Assembly: GCF_027580225.2 (NCBI RefSeq)
Contig: NC_073358.2
Location: 31,522,501 to 31,586,500 of the forward strand
Length of the DNA: 64,000 nt
From: Misgurnus anguillicaudatus
Lineage: Eukaryota > Chordata > Actinopteri > Cypriniformes > Cobitidae
Direction: 5' to 3'
Shown here: positions 59,999-64,000 of the stretch, piece after piece
How the letters are laid out: each line of letters begins with the position of its first letter
Numbering within the stretch: position 1 is the stretch's first letter
The notes under the pieces: model-generated
What the model saw: only the letters and a program-made list of their open reading frames with translations
What the model was told of the DNA's origin: nothing
The model's database searches: none
Position numbers and translations under genes: made by a program

Positions 59999-60135
59999 GG
60001 AGATGATTTCTTTGAAAATGTCTGTTTACTGTTATTTATGAAGTTTCTGTTTACTGTCATTTTCCGTACAATTTGTTCGTTGACTTGTCTCTTCTGTCCT
60101 CTTTCAGTTTCACAAGCAACATAAAGCAATCTTCT

Positions 60136-60141
60136 AATAAA
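60136..60141 (+). terminator. tubb4b: Tubulin polyadenylation signal AATAAA
   Basis: A canonical hexamer 138 bases after the TAA, followed by TTTTTGTCTATTTC-like U-rich sequence at about 60164. Confidence 0.75.
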
Positions 60142-61253
60142 GATCTACTTTTGCTTAAAGTGCCTTTTTGTCTATTTCTTACATGAAAATGTAATAGTTT
60201 GCTTTGCTGTACAAATGAAGTAAACTTGTCTTTTATGTTAAAAATAGAAATAAAAGTGATTACAGAATGTAAACTGAAAAGTGTATATAATATAAAGGCT
60301 GTTTATATAGCTTACCTATCACAGTAATGCACTATATATGCTACACTAGAAGGAAACAATTTAAAATCAATAAATAATTGAACAATTGGGAAAATTAAAA
60401 AAGTTGACTTAAGTGAAAAGGCTAATAATAATTATTATACATATTAGACATTGTTTATTGATACTAAAACATCTTTGAATTGTTAAAGGAAGTTGCGTAA
60501 ATTGTATTTACTCACCACTAGATGACGATAGAGAGTTACAGTAATGGTCACTCGTGACATTTGATCTTCACTACTGTTGCATTTAGTTACACAAATTGGG
60601 CTTGGACGTTTGGAAATGTAAAGGTGAGCCAGACTTTCACAGAAAATACACAAAGGTAAATTAAAGGTGTTTGTTTTTCCACATCGAAATTGGTTTTGCT
60701 AACTTAACTGTTTTTGTCATATTGTTGAATTGCATTATCTCATAATTGCGAACAACGCGTTTCCACACCCTTTTAATGTAAGAAGAGAATTTATTGAGCA
60801 TTGATACCATTTAAAATAATAAATCTTGTCATCAAGACAGGCCTAATAATTAACTAGAAAGTCTTTCAATGCAACGGGGATTGCATTAATTAACAATCTG
60901 GCCCAATTTCATGGAACATTGCATGAGGGTTGAGAGGGGGAAGCACATTCATTTAATCAACTAAGTTAGCCGTGTTGTGAGTTGAAACAGAGGAGGGCTT
61001 CATTTATTGAGTAATGGTTAGCCTACTTAAGTTATTGGTTGTGTTTAGAAACGTCCATGGACAATTTCTGTTGCCTCCCTCTAAATGCACAGTAACATCA
61101 ACAGTTGACTTTCTGTAAGCTGACAGTACAACAGCGCAACATTGACACACACATGTAGATGTACACATGTGTGTTATGTCAGTTAGACTATCATATTTTT
61201 TTAAATTGTATAACATCTGCTTTTAATGTGCTGTGTATATTACATGTTTTGTC
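60142..61253. other. Intergenic DNA
   Basis: AT-rich sequence with no recognised feature. Confidence 0.4.
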
Positions 61254-61748
61254 ATGTAACACAGGGCCGTGCACAGGGGGGTGGCACGGTGGCTACTGCC
61301 TTTCTGCCTTCATCGGCTGAGGTACCCTTCTCATCAACCGCCAAGTGTTCTGTTACTACTCTGCTGAAGATCCCGATAATCCACTTCGTGTGTCCGGTCT
61401 TTGGAGAGTGGAGACGACAGTTCCCCAAGTTTGTTGCATTCACAGGTAGATTCATTATATTACCTCAGTTGTTGATCAGCTGAATTAGTAATTTGGTCGT
61501 TTGTTTTTGTATTTCAGTCAGTAATGATTTGCTCTCTGTCTTCTAAAATTGCTAACAACTTAGCAAGCAAACATGTATGCCTGTAATATTTCTGCTAAAG
61601 AGCTGTTTTACATACATTCTAAATCAAAGATTTCTTCAATGTCTATATGACATATTTTAGGAAACGTCTCAGAGACGTATTGCAGATGAGCAAACAATAA
61701 AAAAAATTGCAGACATCAAATAGACCTCTCTGAGATGTATGTCCGCTA

Positions 61749-61918
61749 GTGTTGTAGTTCTCGAGACCGGTCTCGGTCTCAAGACCAGTCTCAAGACCAC
61801 TTTTTAAAGGTCTTAGTCTTTGTCTTGGAATCAACCGCATTTTTACTCGGTCTCGTCTTGGTCTCAGACAAAGAGGACTCGGAATTTTATTTCAAGACTG
61901 GTCAAGACCACAACTGAT
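61749..61918. mobile_element. GAGACC-rich MITE
   Basis: TAGTGTTGTAGTTCTCGAGA opens it and TCAAGACCACAACTGATG closes it. The interior is a series of GGTCTCGG / AAGACCAG inverted words. Confidence 0.6.
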
Positions 61919-62207
61919 GGCACACTGCAAAAAATGATTTTCAAGAAAAAAAATTCTTAGTATTTTTGTCTTGTTTTCAGTAAAAATATCTAAAAAATTT
62001 TAAATTAAGATGCTTTTTCTTGATGAACAAAACGACTCAAGAAAATAAGTCTAGTTTTTAGACCAAAAATATAAAATTTAAGTGATTTTGTGCATAAAAC
62101 AAGCAAAAAAATCTGCCAATGGGGTAAGCTAATTTTTCTTGAGTTTTTTATGAATTTAGTGTTTAATAAAAAGGTTCAATATTTTTTGCTTACCCCATTG
62201 TCAGCAC

Positions 62208-62751
62208 CACTTCCTGGGGGTCGAGTGTACTGCGCAGACTCAAACTGAGCTTAATGACGTATATGTCACGTGAGCAACCGGTCTGACAATTGTAAGTCTT
62301 CTGATAGCCGTGCCAATTTGTCCATTAATTATTTCTAAAGAAACACAAAAATGTATAAAATGCTCCATTACTATGCAGCTTACGTTATGGCCCAGTAGAA
62401 GCAGTTTTTGTAAAAATAGGCTACCGATTGCGTCATAACCTGCGACTCTCTGTCGCACAGTAGCGAAATTACCGTATGGACTGGAGGAGAAGCTCATAGG
62501 CAATTATTTACTGTCTATGAGGCAATCGGGTGGACGTGGAGACATAAAGTCAAGAAAGAATATTAATCAGAATACTTACCAAAATTTGCTCCTGTTCAAG
62601 CTCGCTGTCTCTGCAAGATTCGGTGGGTGATTTAAATTTCTCTTGGCACGGCTATCAGAAGACTTACAATTGTCAGACCGGTTGCTCACGTGACATATAC
62701 GTCATTAAGCTCAGTTTGAGTTTGCGCAGTACACTTGACCCCCAGGAAGTG
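62208..62751. mobile_element. Foldback MITE with near-identical arms of about 108 bp
   Basis: The arms 62208-62316 and 62643-62751 are inverted copies with only a few mismatches. They carry CACTTCCTGGGGGTC outside and GTCTTCTGATAGCCGTGCCA inside. About 325 bases of unique sequence lie between. The low divergence implies a young insertion. Confidence 0.85.
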
Positions 62752-63215
62752 CGTCCTTCTAATTGACTTCACTTGTCTCCGTTGAATCCAATTGGGTCGC
62801 TGTGTCCCTTTCTTTTACTGTCTATGGTGTGAATGCACAGTTAGTGCCCCTTTTTTTTGGTTTGGGCCACTGCCCCTCAAAATGTCTGTGCATGGCCCTA
62901 ATGTAACAGTTAGCTGGCTTTGAAGAAATCCTTGCTGAAAACAGCTAGTAACAAACTTAACCTCCCAGTCGGTCAAAGCTGGTATTCTGCTGGTTTTAGC
63001 TAGTGGGTCAGCTGGTATTCCAGTGGTTAAAACCCCTCTAAAGCCATCATATTAAACCAGCCGAGCTGACGCCGTTGGTAGACCAGCTACTGCCAGCCTA
63101 AGTTGGTTGGCTATTTCTTACAACAGAGACATGGTGCAATGTTTTGTTTTGTGAAGTTCTGTTAAATTTTGTATTTAGTATCTTATTATACTAAGACTTC
63201 TTTTATTCTTTTTTC

Positions 63216-63925
63216 AGCAGTAACAACATAAACACGCGACTTTCATGGTCATCACGTAACTTTCTGTAAACTCAGCGTAGAATAAATAACAACAAAGTCC
63301 TTTTAAAGTAGCTTATTTATATGACAAGCAAAATAAACAACACGTAGATTACATAGAAACCCAAAACATTTGTTATTTTCGACGTTTCGGTGTTTGTTTA
63401 AGAGTTCATTTTCAGCAACTAGTCAGACCATTAAACAAACAGAAACCGGAAGTAAAGTTCGGACCAGGCGCTTATCACGTCACCGCGCGTGCGCCCGTCT
63501 ATAGACAGTCTATAGACGGTTTCAGCAGTAATAACATAAACAAATGGCTTTCGTGGAACACACGTAACTTCCGGTAAACTTCCACAAAGAATCAATAGCA
63601 ACAGAGTCCTTCTAGAGTAGTTTATTTCAGATAACAAGCAAAATAAACAACAAGTAGATTACCTTAGTTCAAATCATAGCTAGAAAATCATATCAAAAAC
63701 TACACTGAGCTTACGTTACTATGTAAAATGTGTACATAATGTATACAATGTTAACTACAAATAGGCTGCCAAAGCTCCCTTCACATAGCGTTGATCCATG
63801 ATTGCCATCTCCCCTCATCTTTAGGAAAGCAAAACATTTGTTATTTTCGATGAAGTATTTGTTCCAGAGTTTAGTTTAGCCACTAGCAAGACCATTAAAC
63901 ATCAGAGACCAGAAGTTAAGTTTTG
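63216..63925. repeat. Diverged direct duplication
   Basis: Block 63216-63465 recurs at 63524-63925 in the same orientation. Shared words include GCAGTAATAACATAAACA-type openings, ACAAGCAAAATAAACAACA, AACATTTGTTATTTTCGA and GACCATTAAACA. The second copy has about 140 extra bases at 63665-63825. GTCTATAGACAGTCTATAGA at about 63498-63517 sits between them. Confidence 0.7.
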
Positions 63926-64000
63926 TCCACACGCGTAACAGCGACAAAGCGCCACCCTATAACCCAATAGCACCCTATCCATACCATGGTGTTCAATGTA

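Larger units (their letters stand above)
61262..62900. mobile_element. hAT-type non-autonomous element with nested MITEs
   Basis: Left CAGGGCCGTGCACAGG and right TCTGTGCATGGCCCTA are inverted ends. A perfect 8-bp duplication ATGTAACA lies at 61254-61261 and 62901-62908. No transposase was seen. It contains a GGTCTCAAGACC-rich MITE (61749-61918) and a foldback MITE (62208-62751). Confidence 0.9.

Overview
The window looks like AT-rich, transposon-dense teleost nuclear DNA, most likely from a cyprinid-type (otophysan) fish. It has vertebrate split genes with GT-AG introns. Between them are many cut-and-paste DNA transposons and MITEs typical of fish: hAT with 8-bp target duplications, Tc1 with TA, and TTAA-flanked and TAA-flanked elements, plus a tRNA-derived SINE and simple repeats. 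There is no bacterial operon structure and no CRISPR array. The species call is inference.

Three genes are supported at exon level. (1) A neuropeptide FF receptor of the NPFFR2 type lies on the minus strand. Its three coding exons are 24662-24308, 12371-12272 and 11325-10377; they join in phase to 467 codons. Its introns have filled with transposons. (2) A Golgi-associated PR-1-like (GAPR-1/GLIPR2-like) CAP gene lies on the plus strand at 49.37-53.55 kb. It is built from repeated units of three CAP exons, joined by linker exons that start with ADKVGQ. Two domains keep the His/Glu cavity residues; a third has lost both histidines, and its connection to the first two is unclear. (3) A beta-tubulin gene (tubb4b-like, 445 codons) lies on the plus strand at 57638-59998. 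It has RFX-type X-box matches upstream and a non-AG acceptor in front of its last exon.

Layout: 1-10 kb holds hAT and TTAA elements, including one nested pair that the target duplications resolve. 10.4-24.7 kb is npffr2 with its introns, which contain a CACGTG-rich tandem array, a SINE, a Tc1 remnant, a decayed reverse transcriptase fragment, a BED/hAT transposase pseudogene, and a hAT element carrying three copies of a THAP-domain start in a large inverted repeat. 25.1-28.3 kb is a Tc1 element split by a hAT. 28.3-49 kb is intergenic, with MITEs, foldback elements and a (TG)n tract. 49.4-53.6 kb is the CAP gene. 57.3-60.1 kb is the tubulin gene. 61.3-62.9 kb is another hAT holding a foldback MITE, and 63.2-63.9 kb is a diverged direct duplication.

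The three genes do not appear to form a pathway. The most notable gene-level observations are the cavity-less third CAP domain, the ambiguous end of the CAP gene, the tubulin TG acceptor, and the tubulin X-boxes. The most notable element-level observation is the triplicated THAP fragment.
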